This document shows positions 34,401-42,395 of a DNA stretch of 64,000 nucleotides, in pieces (the stretch's first letter is position 1; every line of letters starts with the position of its first letter). The stretch comes from RHLJ01 sp040222455 (lineage in GTDB: Bacteria; Bacteroidota; Rhodothermia; Balneolales; Balneolaceae), in assembly GCA_040222455.1 (NCBI GenBank), contig JAVKDD010000011.1, forward strand, positions 62,001-126,000. Direction: 5' to 3'. The notes beneath the pieces are model-generated. The model was not told the origin of the DNA. It did no database searches and saw nothing but the letters and a program-made list of their open reading frames with translations. A program made the position numbers and the translations under genes.

Positions 34401-34734
34401 ATGGATGCCACGTAAGTCGTGTTGGTTCACCACCTTCAGCAGAAACTATATATACAGCAAAACTACCAGTTCGGTTTGAAGAGAATGCAATCCATTTTCC
34501 ATCTGGAGAAAAATGCGGATCAGACTCAATAGCTGGAGTACTCGTAATTCGTATTACATTACTTCCGTCAATGTCAGACACCCAGACGTCACTTCCATAA
34601 GTGAAAGCGATTTGATTTGAGCTTATTGAAGGTTCGCGCAAGAGTCGGGTACCTTGTGCGATACTTATTGAAGTAGATATTAAAAAAGCGAATGTAAAAG
34701 CTATAAAAAGTTTGAATCGTAAATCCCGATACAT
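31471..34734 (-). CDS. Tricorn protease homologue (S41 family), exported
   Basis: 1087 residues from the ATG at 34734; an upstream in-frame GTG at 34767 would add 11 residues ahead of the signal peptide (cleavage near S-I-S-I-A-Q). The N-terminal half carries WD40/TolB-like beta-propeller repeats (S-P-D-G-K-W-I-A-F-S-S-N, W-S-P-D-G-K). A very acidic Glu/Lys-rich linker lies at about 545-575. Then come the tricorn C1 domain, a PDZ-like region and the S41 catalytic core, with the nucleophile serine near residue 970 in A-G-S-G-G-D. It should degrade peptides in the periplasm or at the cell surface. Catalytic residues outside the serine were not individually confirmed. Confidence 0.9.
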   Translation of the reverse strand: MYRDLRFKLFIAFTFAFLISTSISIAQGTRLLREPSISSNQIAFTYGSDVWVSDIDGSNVIRITSTPAIESDPHFSPDGKWIAFSSNRTGSFAVYIVSAEGGEPTRLTWHPSSAYSRGWSPDGKNVLYASSRESAPTSINRLWTVSKEGGPSTKLSEQWGFDGSFSPNGRQLVIDKMSRWESEFRNYKGGQNTPLIILNLQNQSETLLPFENTIDLQPVWVGGLIYFLSDRDWTTNVWSYNVSSKELKQITTFEGTDVKWLSAGNNQLIIEQNGYLHTVDPATGNTTQLSITIKGDFPWAATKWEDVSDRAQSVSLSATGVRVLASARGDIYTIPVENGDARNLTQTSDAADREPVWSPNGDQIAWFSDEGQKGYSLHLIAQDGLSNHKTIDIGESNMAWEATWSPDGSKIAFVDDDVRVRVIELASENIKTVAIGGNNLDRGSMDLTWAPDSKQLAFATSGSNNFRKIMIWSSDDNSLNQITNPFADAFAPSWDRDKKHFYFLASTDVALGSGWANTSAMTADPTYAAYVIVLQNDQDSPFIPKSDEEEVKEDEKSSEEKEEEEEKSDNDKEEIIRIDYDRIDRRTIALPISEANYTSTEAGPAGSVFISERGTSFGDQTLHKFSLESGEAETFLEGIRSFTISSDGSKILSQAGSRWSISGTAGASGKGGDAVSINLQMNLNRQAEWKQMFEEAWRYERDYFYDPELHGRDWNVVYNRYAPLIPFIKHRADLTYVLDQMNGELSVGHSFVFGGDFPSTDRSTVGLLGADLVTEKNRWKINRIYTTESWNPSLSSPLDRPGMKVKEGYYLVGINGKELLASDDPYKFLDGTAGKQTLLHLNDKPEFDDSWTEIAEPIRSENALRQRAWVEDNRRMVDELSNGKLAYVWVPNTGGPGFVSFNRYYFAQQDKEGAVIDERFNGGGLLDDYMVDLMTRSLRAGLTNEVPNGKSFRLPAGILGPKALLINELAGSGGDFFPWVFRQQNAGPLIGARTWGGLVKSSVHYALVDGGALTAPDNAVFDPVNNKFIAENEGVAPDIAVRQNAKALSEGKDPQLERAVQEVLRLLEEQGTIEVVPPPFNKPAIKN

Positions 34735-34929
34735 ATTGGTAGTATTAATGTTATTAAGTTTTATCACAAATAAGACTTACAATTAAAGAAAGGAACGAAC
34801 AGTTTACAAGAATAAAAGCCTGCTTTTTTTAATTAATTGTATTTAAAATCTTTAAAGAAAAATCATCCAATTTCTCATCAAACTTACTACATTCCCACTT
34901 CACACTCACTTAGATTGATCTTTTAGTAT

Positions 34930-36066
34930 ATGAAAAAAGAATTGGAGTCTATACGGAAGCGACTCGATGAAATTGACCGCTCTATTATAAAGGCACTAGC
35001 TGAACGTCAAGATCTAGTTAAAGAAGTTTCCTCATTTAAGCTTGAAACGAATACTGGTATTCGCGATATGGAAAGAGAGGAACGTCTGCTAAATAAAATA
35101 CGAGATATAGCTACAGAAGTAGGTTTAGATAGGTACTACGCAGAGCATCTTTTTCGTGAAATCATTACTAATTCAGTCCGTTTTCAAACTCATTCTTTGG
35201 TAGATCACCAAAACAAGAATAATGGTAATTCTATTAGAGTAAGTTATCAAGGTACAGATGGAGCTTATAGCCATTTGGCAGCTATTCGGCATTTTGATGA
35301 GCGTTTCGATCAAGTAGATTGCTATGGCTACAACACGTTTGAAGAAGCAGCCAAAGCGGTGAAAGAGAATCACGTTGATTTTGCTGTACTTCCTATAGAA
35401 AATACTACAGCAGGTTCAATAAATGATACCTATGATATTTTAGGTGAATCAAATCTTCATATTGTGGGTGAAGAAATTATAAAAGTGGTTCATTGCTTAC
35501 TAGCGGTTGAACAAGTTGAAGTTTCTCAAATTCGACGTATTCTTTCCCATCCCAAAGCCATTGAACAATGCACTCATTTTCTGGCAAAACTACCTCGTTG
35601 TACTGTTGAGTCCTATTTAGATACAGCAATCTCAGCAAAAAAAGTACTCGAAGATGCAGATCTGTCTCAAGCTGCTATTGCAGGGGCACATGCAGCAGAT
35701 TATTATGGTTTACATGTGATTGCTCATGATATAGCAAATCAAAAAGAAAATTTTACAAGATTTGTTGTGGTATCAACTAATTCAGTTCAAGTTGATCTTC
35801 AAATACCTTGTAAAACTTCACTTATGATGGTTACATCTCATAATGAAGGTTCACTCGTCGATTGCCTTAATGTTCTACACAAACATGGAATTAATATCTG
35901 TAAACTGGAATCTAGACCTCGCATGAATGAACCATTTAGGTATTCCTTTTATGTAGATATTGAATCTAATGCCAATGATACAAACACAAAAAAAGCGTTA
36001 ACCGAACTTTCAAAAGAAGCTGAAGAGGTTAAAATATTTGGCTCGTACGCTAAACAGATATCTTAA
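34930..36066 (+). CDS. pheA: Bifunctional chorismate mutase / prephenate dehydratase
   Basis: 378 residues. Residues 1-90 form an AroQ-type chorismate mutase (R-K-R-L-D-E-I-D-R-S-I-I-K-A-L-A-E-R). Residues about 97-280 form prephenate dehydratase (G-T-D-G-A-Y-S-H-L-A-A, V-L-P-I-E-N-T-T-A-G-S, and the catalytic T-R-F in E-N-F-T-R-F). Residues about 290-375 form an ACT domain with the phenylalanine-binding block K-L-E-S-R-P-R. It makes phenylpyruvate from chorismate for phenylalanine synthesis, presumably feedback-inhibited by phenylalanine. It is divergent from the tricorn-like gene and converges on the outer-membrane barrel gene with 2 nt between the stops. Confidence 0.94.
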   Translation: MKKELESIRKRLDEIDRSIIKALAERQDLVKEVSSFKLETNTGIRDMEREERLLNKIRDIATEVGLDRYYAEHLFREIITNSVRFQTHSLVDHQNKNNGNSIRVSYQGTDGAYSHLAAIRHFDERFDQVDCYGYNTFEEAAKAVKENHVDFAVLPIENTTAGSINDTYDILGESNLHIVGEEIIKVVHCLLAVEQVEVSQIRRILSHPKAIEQCTHFLAKLPRCTVESYLDTAISAKKVLEDADLSQAAIAGAHAADYYGLHVIAHDIANQKENFTRFVVVSTNSVQVDLQIPCKTSLMMVTSHNEGSLVDCLNVLHKHGINICKLESRPRMNEPFRYSFYVDIESNANDTNTKKALTELSKEAEEVKIFGSYAKQIS

Positions 36067-36068
36067 TC

Positions 36069-37133
36069 TTAGAATGCATAAGTAGCTCTTAAAAAAGTGC
36101 TATAGGAATTAACAACTCCATCAGCTCTTGGATTTCTAATACGATAACGAGCATCTATTGCAAGCTTTTCGGTGGCAAAAAATCGATAACGAACTTCCAT
36201 TTCATCTGCGTTTGGAACATAAATATTTCGCGCAATTAACCATCCGCTATCATTTTTTGCAAATTCGATCATAATTTCATGCTTTTTTGCAAAATTGTTA
36301 ATTCCAATAGAAGCTACCATACTTGTTCCCTCACTGAAAGCGGTGTTTACATTTTGTCCTAATTCACCGGCAATGCGAATGGAACCACCTTTCAAAGTTT
36401 CTCCTTGAGGGAAATCAAGAGTAATTCTTGATGTAAAAGCAGCATAATCAGCGTAACCATCTGCTTTTAAATAAATACCAGGGATGTACATCAACCCAAA
36501 CCCTTTCTGGATGATGTTGTATTTATCTCTTTCTCGGTTTTCAGCTCCGGCATAGAAGGTGAAATTATGATCATTTTTACTGAAATCTAAAGGAGTACTA
36601 TACTGGAAAGTTGGATGGTTTTTAGGTTGATATTCCACAATCCCTTCGCCGTACCAGCTTTCATTCAAATACTTTTTATAATAAATACCATCAGTCCAAT
36701 GCACATTATTACTGTTACTTTGATATCTGCTATGAGATCGTTTAGCATTGGCAAGTGTACCTAACGATTTTTGAAATCGTCCTATCCGAAACTCAGAATC
36801 TTCATTTATAAATTTATAATAAAACTCATCAAAGGTGATGGAACCAAATGCCAAACGACCACTTCCATCAGCTACTAAACTTAGTTTAATAGGTTCTAAT
36901 TCTTTAGATACCAAATAAGTAAGGCGAGCAGAAAAAGAATGATTTTCTGAGTGATTATATTTTAAACCAGGTCTTAAACGCATGGTATAATTATCACCAC
37001 CCCAACCATCTGCGTTTGTATCACTTCCGATATGAGCAAACCTTACGTTTCCATATACTTCCAAAGTTTCTTTTTCTTGACCATTGGCTAGAAATGGAGT
37101 GAGTAGAAAAATAATCAATATCCTAAAATTCAT
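36069..37133 (-). CDS. Outer-membrane beta-barrel (porin-like) protein
   Basis: 354 residues. A signal peptide (F-L-A-N-G-Q, cleavage near residue 19) precedes a chain of alternating amphipathic strands, ending in a C-terminal phenylalanine (F-L-R-A-T-Y-A-F), the classic outer-membrane insertion signal. The segment R-I-G-R-F-Q-K-S-L-G is porin-like. It resembles the OprO/alginate-export type barrels found in Bacteroidota, but no substrate can be named. It converges on pheA; the 150-nt gap to xseA holds no gene I can see. Confidence 0.75.
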   Translation of the reverse strand: MNFRILIIFLLTPFLANGQEKETLEVYGNVRFAHIGSDTNADGWGGDNYTMRLRPGLKYNHSENHSFSARLTYLVSKELEPIKLSLVADGSGRLAFGSITFDEFYYKFINEDSEFRIGRFQKSLGTLANAKRSHSRYQSNSNNVHWTDGIYYKKYLNESWYGEGIVEYQPKNHPTFQYSTPLDFSKNDHNFTFYAGAENRERDKYNIIQKGFGLMYIPGIYLKADGYADYAAFTSRITLDFPQGETLKGGSIRIAGELGQNVNTAFSEGTSMVASIGINNFAKKHEIMIEFAKNDSGWLIARNIYVPNADEMEVRYRFFATEKLAIDARYRIRNPRADGVVNSYSTFLRATYAF

Positions 37134-37283
37134 AGTGTACCTTTAATTTTACTGTTAGAGAAAAGTATAACTCTCAAATGGCTTAAAACATTCAGGCTAA
37201 TGAAATTGTTTATCGTGGTTTAAAAAGTTTTTACTTCAATGGGAGAGAATAGAATACGGCAAGTGCTACAAAGTATAGAAAGA

Positions 37284-38480
37284 CTATGAGTTGATAGTTT
37301 TGGTATCCTTTTCCCATTGCAATTGAAATGATTGATCAGAGATAAAATCTTTAGGTTGCCTAATCCATTTTTTATTCTGCAAAACCCTTACAAAACCTTT
37401 TTCAAGTGGTTCATTCGGATTTTGTTTATCTAATCTATGAAGTAATTCGGTTAAAACTCTGGTTTGATTTTTTTGATAGAGCTCAGAGTTATGTACTAGT
37501 CGATTTTGTAGATTTTTAACTTCAGATCTGGCCTGAACCATTTTTTGTTGCACAGCCAATAACGCATATGATTTGGCTAAACTTGAAACACGATCTTTAT
37601 AAAATTGAAGTGCTCCTTTTGTATTTAACTCAAGTCTTCGAAATAAATCTTCGACAAACATTTTTACTTCATTAATATCAGGTGACGCCAAAACTGCAGC
37701 TTGAGTCGGAGTGGCGGCTCGTAAATCAGCTATAAAATCGGATATGGAGAAATCTACTTCATGTCCAACGGCACTAATTATAGGGATTTCGCATGCGAAA
37801 ACTGATCTAGCAACCACTTCTTCATTAAATGGCCATAGATCTTCCAAAGAGCCACCTCCACGACTAATAATTACCAGATCAACATTTTTTTCGGATGAGA
37901 AATAATTGATTCCATTTGCAATTTCTGGCGCAGCATGTACACCTTGTACACTGGCATGAAAGAGTTTAATCTCTGCTAATGGCCACCGCTTTTCGAAAGT
38001 GGACCTTATGTCTTGAAAAGCAGCTGTGGTTTTGGAGGTGACTACCCCAATCCTTTTTGGAAATTTGGGCAATGGCTTTTTATGAATCTCATCAAACAGA
38101 CCTTCTGCTTTAAGTTTAGCTTTTAGTTCTTCGAAGGCTTGCTGCAATTTTCCAATACCCGCTTGTTGAACAAGGCTTACAATCATCTGATATCTACCGT
38201 GAGGAGCGTAGACCTGAATATCTCCCCCAACCACAATTTGTTGGCCGTCAGAAAGCTGAATTCCAGACCTTTGGACTGTACTTCTCCAAATAACACAAGG
38301 AAGTTGAGCTCCAGAGTCTTTTAACGTAAAATAGATATGACCGTTTGCACTTTGTTTAACATTACTAGCTTCTCCTTCAACTAAAATATCATTGAAATTT
38401 TGCTCAAGAAGAACCTTAAGTTTTTCTGTAAACTCAGAAACAGTTGGTATATCAAAAAGAAATGGGATTTGGTCTGCCAT
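37284..38480 (-). CDS. xseA: Exodeoxyribonuclease VII large subunit
   Basis: 398 residues. The N-terminal OB-fold (V-E-G-E-A-S-N-V-K-Q-S-A-N-G-H-I-Y-F-T-L-K-D) is followed by the catalytic domain (F-P-K-R-I-G-V-V-T-S, R-G-G-G-S-L-E-D-L-W-P-F-N-E-E, S-A-V-G-H-E-V-D-F) and a C-terminal coiled coil. XseA with several XseB subunits degrades single-stranded DNA in both directions. No xseB (normally about 65-80 residues and often adjacent) is present in the flanking 150 nt, so it must lie elsewhere. Divergent from the next gene by 75 nt. Confidence 0.92.
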   Translation of the reverse strand: MADQIPFLFDIPTVSEFTEKLKVLLEQNFNDILVEGEASNVKQSANGHIYFTLKDSGAQLPCVIWRSTVQRSGIQLSDGQQIVVGGDIQVYAPHGRYQMIVSLVQQAGIGKLQQAFEELKAKLKAEGLFDEIHKKPLPKFPKRIGVVTSKTTAAFQDIRSTFEKRWPLAEIKLFHASVQGVHAAPEIANGINYFSSEKNVDLVIISRGGGSLEDLWPFNEEVVARSVFACEIPIISAVGHEVDFSISDFIADLRAATPTQAAVLASPDINEVKMFVEDLFRRLELNTKGALQFYKDRVSSLAKSYALLAVQQKMVQARSEVKNLQNRLVHNSELYQKNQTRVLTELLHRLDKQNPNEPLEKGFVRVLQNKKWIRQPKDFISDQSFQLQWEKDTKTINS

Positions 38481-38555
38481 TATTGATTTTTAGGGGCATT
38501 CGGTGTTACTTAAAGCGAGTTCGTTTTAATCACTTTGATTTTTTTTCAGATTCCA

Positions 38556-39770
38556 ATGATACAAAAAGCTATATCCATTTTTGTGTTGATTTTGATTCCA
38601 TTTTTTGGTTTTTCTCAAGACATTGAATTTGGAGAAGAACTTGATATGATTTACGCTAGAACTGCTGAAGCAATGGGGGGGCAGGAAAAATGGGGATCGA
38701 CTTCTTCTTTTCATGCAGAAGGAAATTGGCATTTCCCTGAAGGCGGCGAGTATATAGAATTTATATACAAGAACTTAAAACCAGATATGGCTCGATTCGA
38801 TTTTAGAGTGAATGAGGTACTACACACTGTTTCAAAATATGGACGACGTGGATGGATAGCAGATCCCGATCAATATTTAAAAGGGTATGAGCGATTCGAT
38901 GAAGTAGAACAATTGGTAACCCACAATGCCTTTTTATATGAAAATAATCTTGTTGATTACAAAGAAAAGGGATTAGAGTTAAAGTTTGAAGGGTCGGTGT
39001 TAATCGGTGATAGAGAAGTTTGGCTAGTACGATTAGAAGGCTTTGCCGATAAAGAGGAGCTATACTATATCTCTCAAGGCGATTATAAGCCTTTTATAAA
39101 ACAGAGTTATTACTTTAGAAATGGACGTAATGGAGTAGTGAATTACTATATCAAACGTTATATGACGGTTGATGGAATAGAGCTTCCACGAGAGATTCTA
39201 GTAACAAGTCAACATATTAATTTAATCCTTAATTTTTCTTCTTATGTTCTGAATTCAAATATGGATAAGGACGATTTTAAGAATCCAAATGAACCAGATT
39301 TCTCGGTAAATACATTGAGTTTTACAAAAGAAAAGGCCCAAAAATACTTGAATTCCGAAATCCCAATTACAAAACAAATGGGGATTGAGGTTGAACGTTT
39401 AACAACAAATGAAGTGAAGCTTAAAGCTCCCATCAAGCTAAATATAAATCACCGTCGTTCTGCGTTCGGGGGTAGCGTAGACAGTTTATTTTTAACAGCG
39501 GGATGGTCATATATCCGTTTAGTTGTAGATCATTTGAAGCCACTTCCAATAATTGTAGGAAGCAAATCACAAACAAGTTTTCAGCGACCAATCACACGTG
39601 ACTTCGCAGCACAACTTGTAATCCCATCAAAAAAAGAAGTAGACGAATTCTTAGATGCTTACATACGATTTGGGAAAGCCAGAATTACTTTAGAAGCTAT
39701 TATTAAAGACGACGGAAAGACCTATGCAGCTTTTAAAGGCGATTATGTTGTCGTGAAATCTCAAGAATAG
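38556..39770 (+). CDS. Exported LolA-like domain fused to a YiiD C-terminal-type hot-dog thioesterase domain
   Basis: 404 residues from the ATG at 38556 (an in-frame TTG lies 21 nt upstream). The signal peptide ends F-F-G-F-S-Q. Residues about 25-250 are beta-rich and resemble LolA/LppX-like outer-membrane lipoprotein carrier domains (F-H-A-E-G-N-W, W-I-A-D-P-D-Q, then V-W-L-V-R-L-E). Residues about 266-404 match the YiiD C-terminal thioesterase fold (L-N-I-N-H-R-R-S-A-F-G-G-S-V-D-S-L, then V-G-S-K-S-Q-T-S-F-Q-R-P). YiiD-type thioesterases are normally cytosolic, so an exported version is odd. The reading frame is continuous through the junction. The acyl substrate is unknown. Confidence 0.75.
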   Translation: MIQKAISIFVLILIPFFGFSQDIEFGEELDMIYARTAEAMGGQEKWGSTSSFHAEGNWHFPEGGEYIEFIYKNLKPDMARFDFRVNEVLHTVSKYGRRGWIADPDQYLKGYERFDEVEQLVTHNAFLYENNLVDYKEKGLELKFEGSVLIGDREVWLVRLEGFADKEELYYISQGDYKPFIKQSYYFRNGRNGVVNYYIKRYMTVDGIELPREILVTSQHINLILNFSSYVLNSNMDKDDFKNPNEPDFSVNTLSFTKEKAQKYLNSEIPITKQMGIEVERLTTNEVKLKAPIKLNINHRRSAFGGSVDSLFLTAGWSYIRLVVDHLKPLPIIVGSKSQTSFQRPITRDFAAQLVIPSKKEVDEFLDAYIRFGKARITLEAIIKDDGKTYAAFKGDYVVVKSQE

Positions 39771-39775
39771 TAAAG

Positions 39776-40099
39776 CTAAGAAACAACGGGTCGAACCATA
39801 ATTTCGAAATAATTGAGAAGTGGACATGTTTTTGCTAAAAAGATTGCCTCATCTAAGTCTTTTGTGGCCACTATAGTGTAACCAAGAATAATCTCCTTGG
39901 CTTCAATAAAAGGACCATCCGTTACAACGGTATTATAATCCAGAATATGGGCACCATGATCTTCAAGACGTTGCGAGTCGATGTGTTGGTTTCCAAGCTT
40001 TTCAATCCAGTTTATATGCATTTGAATACGCTCGTTTAGCGCTGTTTCTGAAGAATCAAGCCCTTCCTGCCCCCGAAATAATAACATGTATTTTTTCAT
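39776..40099 (-). CDS. YCII-related domain protein
   Basis: 107 residues. It starts M-K-K-Y-M-L-L-F-R-G-Q-E-G and has the ferredoxin-like YCII pattern (G-P-F-I-E-A-K-E-I-I-L-G-Y-T-I-V, D-L-D-E-A-I-F-L-A-K-T-C-P). Such proteins are small cytosolic dimers; some are fused to ECF sigma factors, and no catalytic role is fixed. Its ATG overlaps the stop of the upstream DUF2461 gene by 4 nt, so the three small minus-strand genes here form one translationally coupled operon. Confidence 0.8.
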   Translation of the reverse strand: MKKYMLLFRGQEGLDSSETALNERIQMHINWIEKLGNQHIDSQRLEDHGAHILDYNTVVTDGPFIEAKEIILGYTIVATKDLDEAIFLAKTCPLLNYFEIMVRPVVS

Positions 40100-40755
40100 G
40101 TAAAGGCTTTGTTTAAAAATGAATGTAGAGGCTGTATAACTCTATAGTATCCTAAGAGTGTTTCAGCCTGGTTAGATTCATTAATAAACTGAGAAGTTGG
40201 CAAAGTTGCCATAGCATAGAATTGCTTGTTTAGAATAAGATTAGTTTTCTCGATAATAGGTTGAAAATCAGCATCAATTCGTTTGTTTTGCTCACCTTTT
40301 AGTTCATTAAAGTGTTTTTTGAACTCATCATTTTCTAGTATGGAGAGGAAAACATCGGTATCGCTAGCTATCAAAGCCCGTACATTTTTGAGAGCATTTT
40401 TTTCCAGTTGATAGAGCCCGCCACCCAAATGAACTTTTTCAGCATCTATTCCTAAATAGAACTCTGGTAGCTCAGACTTTCTTCCACTACGAGAAAGTCC
40501 TGCTTTCATTATAGTGTTATAAGGTGTTTTATTTTTTGAAAAACGAATATCTCTATTAATTCGAAATAGTGATTTCTTAGCATCAGGAAGAATAGTAGGC
40601 TCAATTTCCATTAGCCCCGGAATAAGAGATTCCACCAATTCAATGAACGGCTTTCTTACAATTTCCTCGTACTCTTTACGATGATCATCGAACCACTCTT
40701 TGTTATTATTGTTTGATAGTTCCTTAAAAAAATTGATGTATGGTTGTGTGATCAT
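40096..40755 (-). CDS. DUF2461 domain-containing protein
   Basis: 219 residues. The opening F-F-K-E-L-S-N-N-N-N-K-E-W-F-D-D-H-R-K-E-Y and the later R-I-N-R-D-I-R-F-S-K-N-K-T-P-Y-N-T are the signature blocks of DUF2461, a widespread family of unknown function. No signal peptide or membrane segment. It overlaps both neighbours by 4 nt (start with the TfoX-like gene's stop, stop with the YCII gene's start). Confidence 0.85.
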   Translation of the reverse strand: MITQPYINFFKELSNNNNKEWFDDHRKEYEEIVRKPFIELVESLIPGLMEIEPTILPDAKKSLFRINRDIRFSKNKTPYNTIMKAGLSRSGRKSELPEFYLGIDAEKVHLGGGLYQLEKNALKNVRALIASDTDVFLSILENDEFKKHFNELKGEQNKRIDADFQPIIEKTNLILNKQFYAMATLPTSQFINESNQAETLLGYYRVIQPLHSFLNKAFT

Positions 40756-41066
40756 GAGTTTTTATTTAGAGCTTGGAGTGTTAAGTCTTTCCAAAGATGT
40801 TGTTCAGAGAATGGAACTTCAAACCAGCCTGTTAATGGGCCTTTCTTTTTGAAGGGATTAAAAGGATGGATTTCAAAATCCTGAACATGTGGGTCAAAGT
40901 CTTTTCCCAGTTTAAAAACCATTAAGTACTTTTTCGAAAGGAAGGCAAAAACAATTCCATTTATAGTAATAGCAGGAGAACGCATCATATTACCAACTTC
41001 AATATTCGTTTTTGTGGAGACTAGCTCTTCTCTTATTTCTTCAAAAAGGTGTACTTCTGGTTTCAT
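40752..41066 (-). CDS. TfoX/Sxy N-terminal domain-like protein
   Basis: 104 residues. It keeps the compact alpha/beta pattern of TfoX N-terminal domain proteins (I-T-I-N-G-I-V-F-A-F-L-S, then Y-L-M-V-F-K-L-G, then a W-F-E-V-P strand). Stand-alone copies of this domain are common and are not shown to control competence. It begins the three-gene minus-strand set with DUF2461 and YCII. The match is moderate; the protein could simply be an uncharacterised small cytosolic protein. Confidence 0.65.
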   Translation of the reverse strand: MKPEVHLFEEIREELVSTKTNIEVGNMMRSPAITINGIVFAFLSKKYLMVFKLGKDFDPHVQDFEIHPFNPFKKKGPLTGWFEVPFSEQHLWKDLTLQALNKNS

Positions 41067-41159
41067 GGTTTTTATTTAATAACAAACTCAAACAAAAAAA
41101 GGGGACATCGAATTAAAGAAAAGTGAGAATCAATTGTAATAGGTGTATTTTAATTCCCA

Positions 41160-42143
41160 ATGAAATCACAACATGAAAATATTAGAGTACAGAAGTTCAT
41201 TTTAAGCATTGCAATTGTTCTTTTTGCAATTAAAGTAATTGCTTGGTATGTAACACAATCTGTAGCCATTTTAACCGATTCTCTTGAAAGCATAGTGAAT
41301 ATACTGAGTGGTTTCATTGGATTGGTTAGCTTAAGCATTGCAGCCAGACCAAGAGATCGAAGTCATCCATACGGGCATGGAAAGATCGAATTTATCTCTG
41401 CGGGAATTGAAGGCACACTCATTACACTAGCGGGTTTATTTATCATTTACCAAGCAGGGATGAGCTTTTTATATCCTTATGAGTTGGAGCAACTAAATTG
41501 GGGAATTGGAATTATTGGTTTTTCGGCAGTAGTGAACTACGGATTTGGTACGTGGGCATATAAAACTGGAAAGCGTAATAATTCAATAGCATTGATGGCA
41601 AGTGGAAAGCATCTTCAAACAGATACTTATACAACACTCGGAATTATTATTGGACTTTTTCTTCTTTCTATAACAGGGGCTTATTGGTTAGATGGAGCCG
41701 TTGCTATTCTTTTTGCAATTTTGATTATAAAAATGGGATTCAAAATATTACGCCGTGCTATTGCTGGTATCATGGACGAATCGGATCAACAATTATTAAA
41801 AGAAATGGTTAGTTATCTGCAAGAAAACCGGCAAACTAACTGGGTTGACCTTCATAATTTACGCATTGTTAAATATGGGAGTGTACTTCATATTGACTGC
41901 CATCTAACTCTTCCTTGGTATTTTACTATCAAACAAGGTCATGATGAAACCGACATACTTGAAAACCTCATCCACGAAAAATTTGGGAGCCGTATCGAAC
42001 TAAATACTCACACTGATTATTGCCACGATTTTTCCTGTCCAATATGTGATATACAAGATTGCGAAGTTCGTAAATCACCCTTTGCAGGTGAAGTTAAATG
42101 GTCGGTTGAGAATGTGGTTTCAAAAGAGAAGCACAGGTTGTAA
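41160..42143 (+). CDS. Cation diffusion facilitator (CDF) family transporter
   Basis: 327 residues. Six predicted membrane helices (about residues 13-215) carry the CDF metal-site motifs: D-S-L-E-S in helix 2, H-P-Y-G-H-G-K-I-E in the loop after it and D-T-Y in helix 5. A cytoplasmic C-terminal domain follows (I-D-C-H-L-T-L-P). The tail holds C-x4-C-x2-C-x4-C (C-H-D-F-S-C-P-I-C-D-I-Q-D-C), a likely zinc site I recall from Bacteroidota CDFs. Expected role: Zn2+/Fe2+/Mn2+ efflux by proton exchange. The last 12 codons and stop (42105-42143, V-E-N-V-V-S-K-E-K-H-R-L) lie in a copy of the adjacent transposon-associated repeat, so the original C-terminus has been altered. Confidence 0.9.
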   Translation: MKSQHENIRVQKFILSIAIVLFAIKVIAWYVTQSVAILTDSLESIVNILSGFIGLVSLSIAARPRDRSHPYGHGKIEFISAGIEGTLITLAGLFIIYQAGMSFLYPYELEQLNWGIGIIGFSAVVNYGFGTWAYKTGKRNNSIALMASGKHLQTDTYTTLGIIIGLFLLSITGAYWLDGAVAILFAILIIKMGFKILRRAIAGIMDESDQQLLKEMVSYLQENRQTNWVDLHNLRIVKYGSVLHIDCHLTLPWYFTIKQGHDETDILENLIHEKFGSRIELNTHTDYCHDFSCPICDIQDCEVRKSPFAGEVKWSVENVVSKEKHRL

Positions 42144-42192
42144 GAAATTTGGTTGTATTCAGTCTGACTTCTTGCTACGAAGGAATGAATCC
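42105..42192. repeat. Degenerate partial copy of the RAYT-flanking repeat, overlapping the CDF 3' end
   Basis: About 88 nt align without gaps to the second half of the repeats at 42198 and 42825 (from gttgagaa through acgaaggaatgaatcc), with roughly 15 mismatches by eye (about 83% identity). It directly precedes full copy A and contains the last codons and TAA of the CDF gene. Confidence 0.85.
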
Positions 42193-42197
42193 GATCT

Positions 42198-42359
42198 TTT
42201 GATTTATTGATTCGCTTATCACAACCCTAAAAAATTCAGGTACACAAGCGAAGGGTTTTAATCCTTCGCATTAAAGTTGAGAACGTAATCTCGAAGGATA
42301 AGCACAGGTTGTAAGGAATTCGGTAGAATTCGGTCTTACCTCTTGTTACGAAGGAATGA
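42198..42359. repeat. RAYT-flanking direct repeat, copy A (162 bp)
   Basis: 162 nt matching copy B at 42825-42986 with 5 mismatches and no gaps. It contains the perfect hairpin gcgaagg/ccttcgc (42248-42254 and 42263-42269, 8-nt loop). At its right edge another REP-like hairpin forms, cgaagg (42350-42355) with ccttcg just beyond the copy, using the tcccttcgct at 42361-42370. The transposase gene begins 36 nt further on. Confidence 0.93.
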
Positions 42360-42395
42360 ATCCCTTCGCTGGTTAACTAGATTAATTCTATTTCA

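Noticed and set aside
37134..37283. Search for xseB downstream of xseA
   Set aside because: No frame of suitable length or helical XseB pattern was found in the gap.
40752..41066. Competence regulator role for the TfoX-like protein together with dprA
   Set aside because: Stand-alone TfoX N-terminal-like domains are common and unproven in competence, and dprA is about 8 kb away in another operon.
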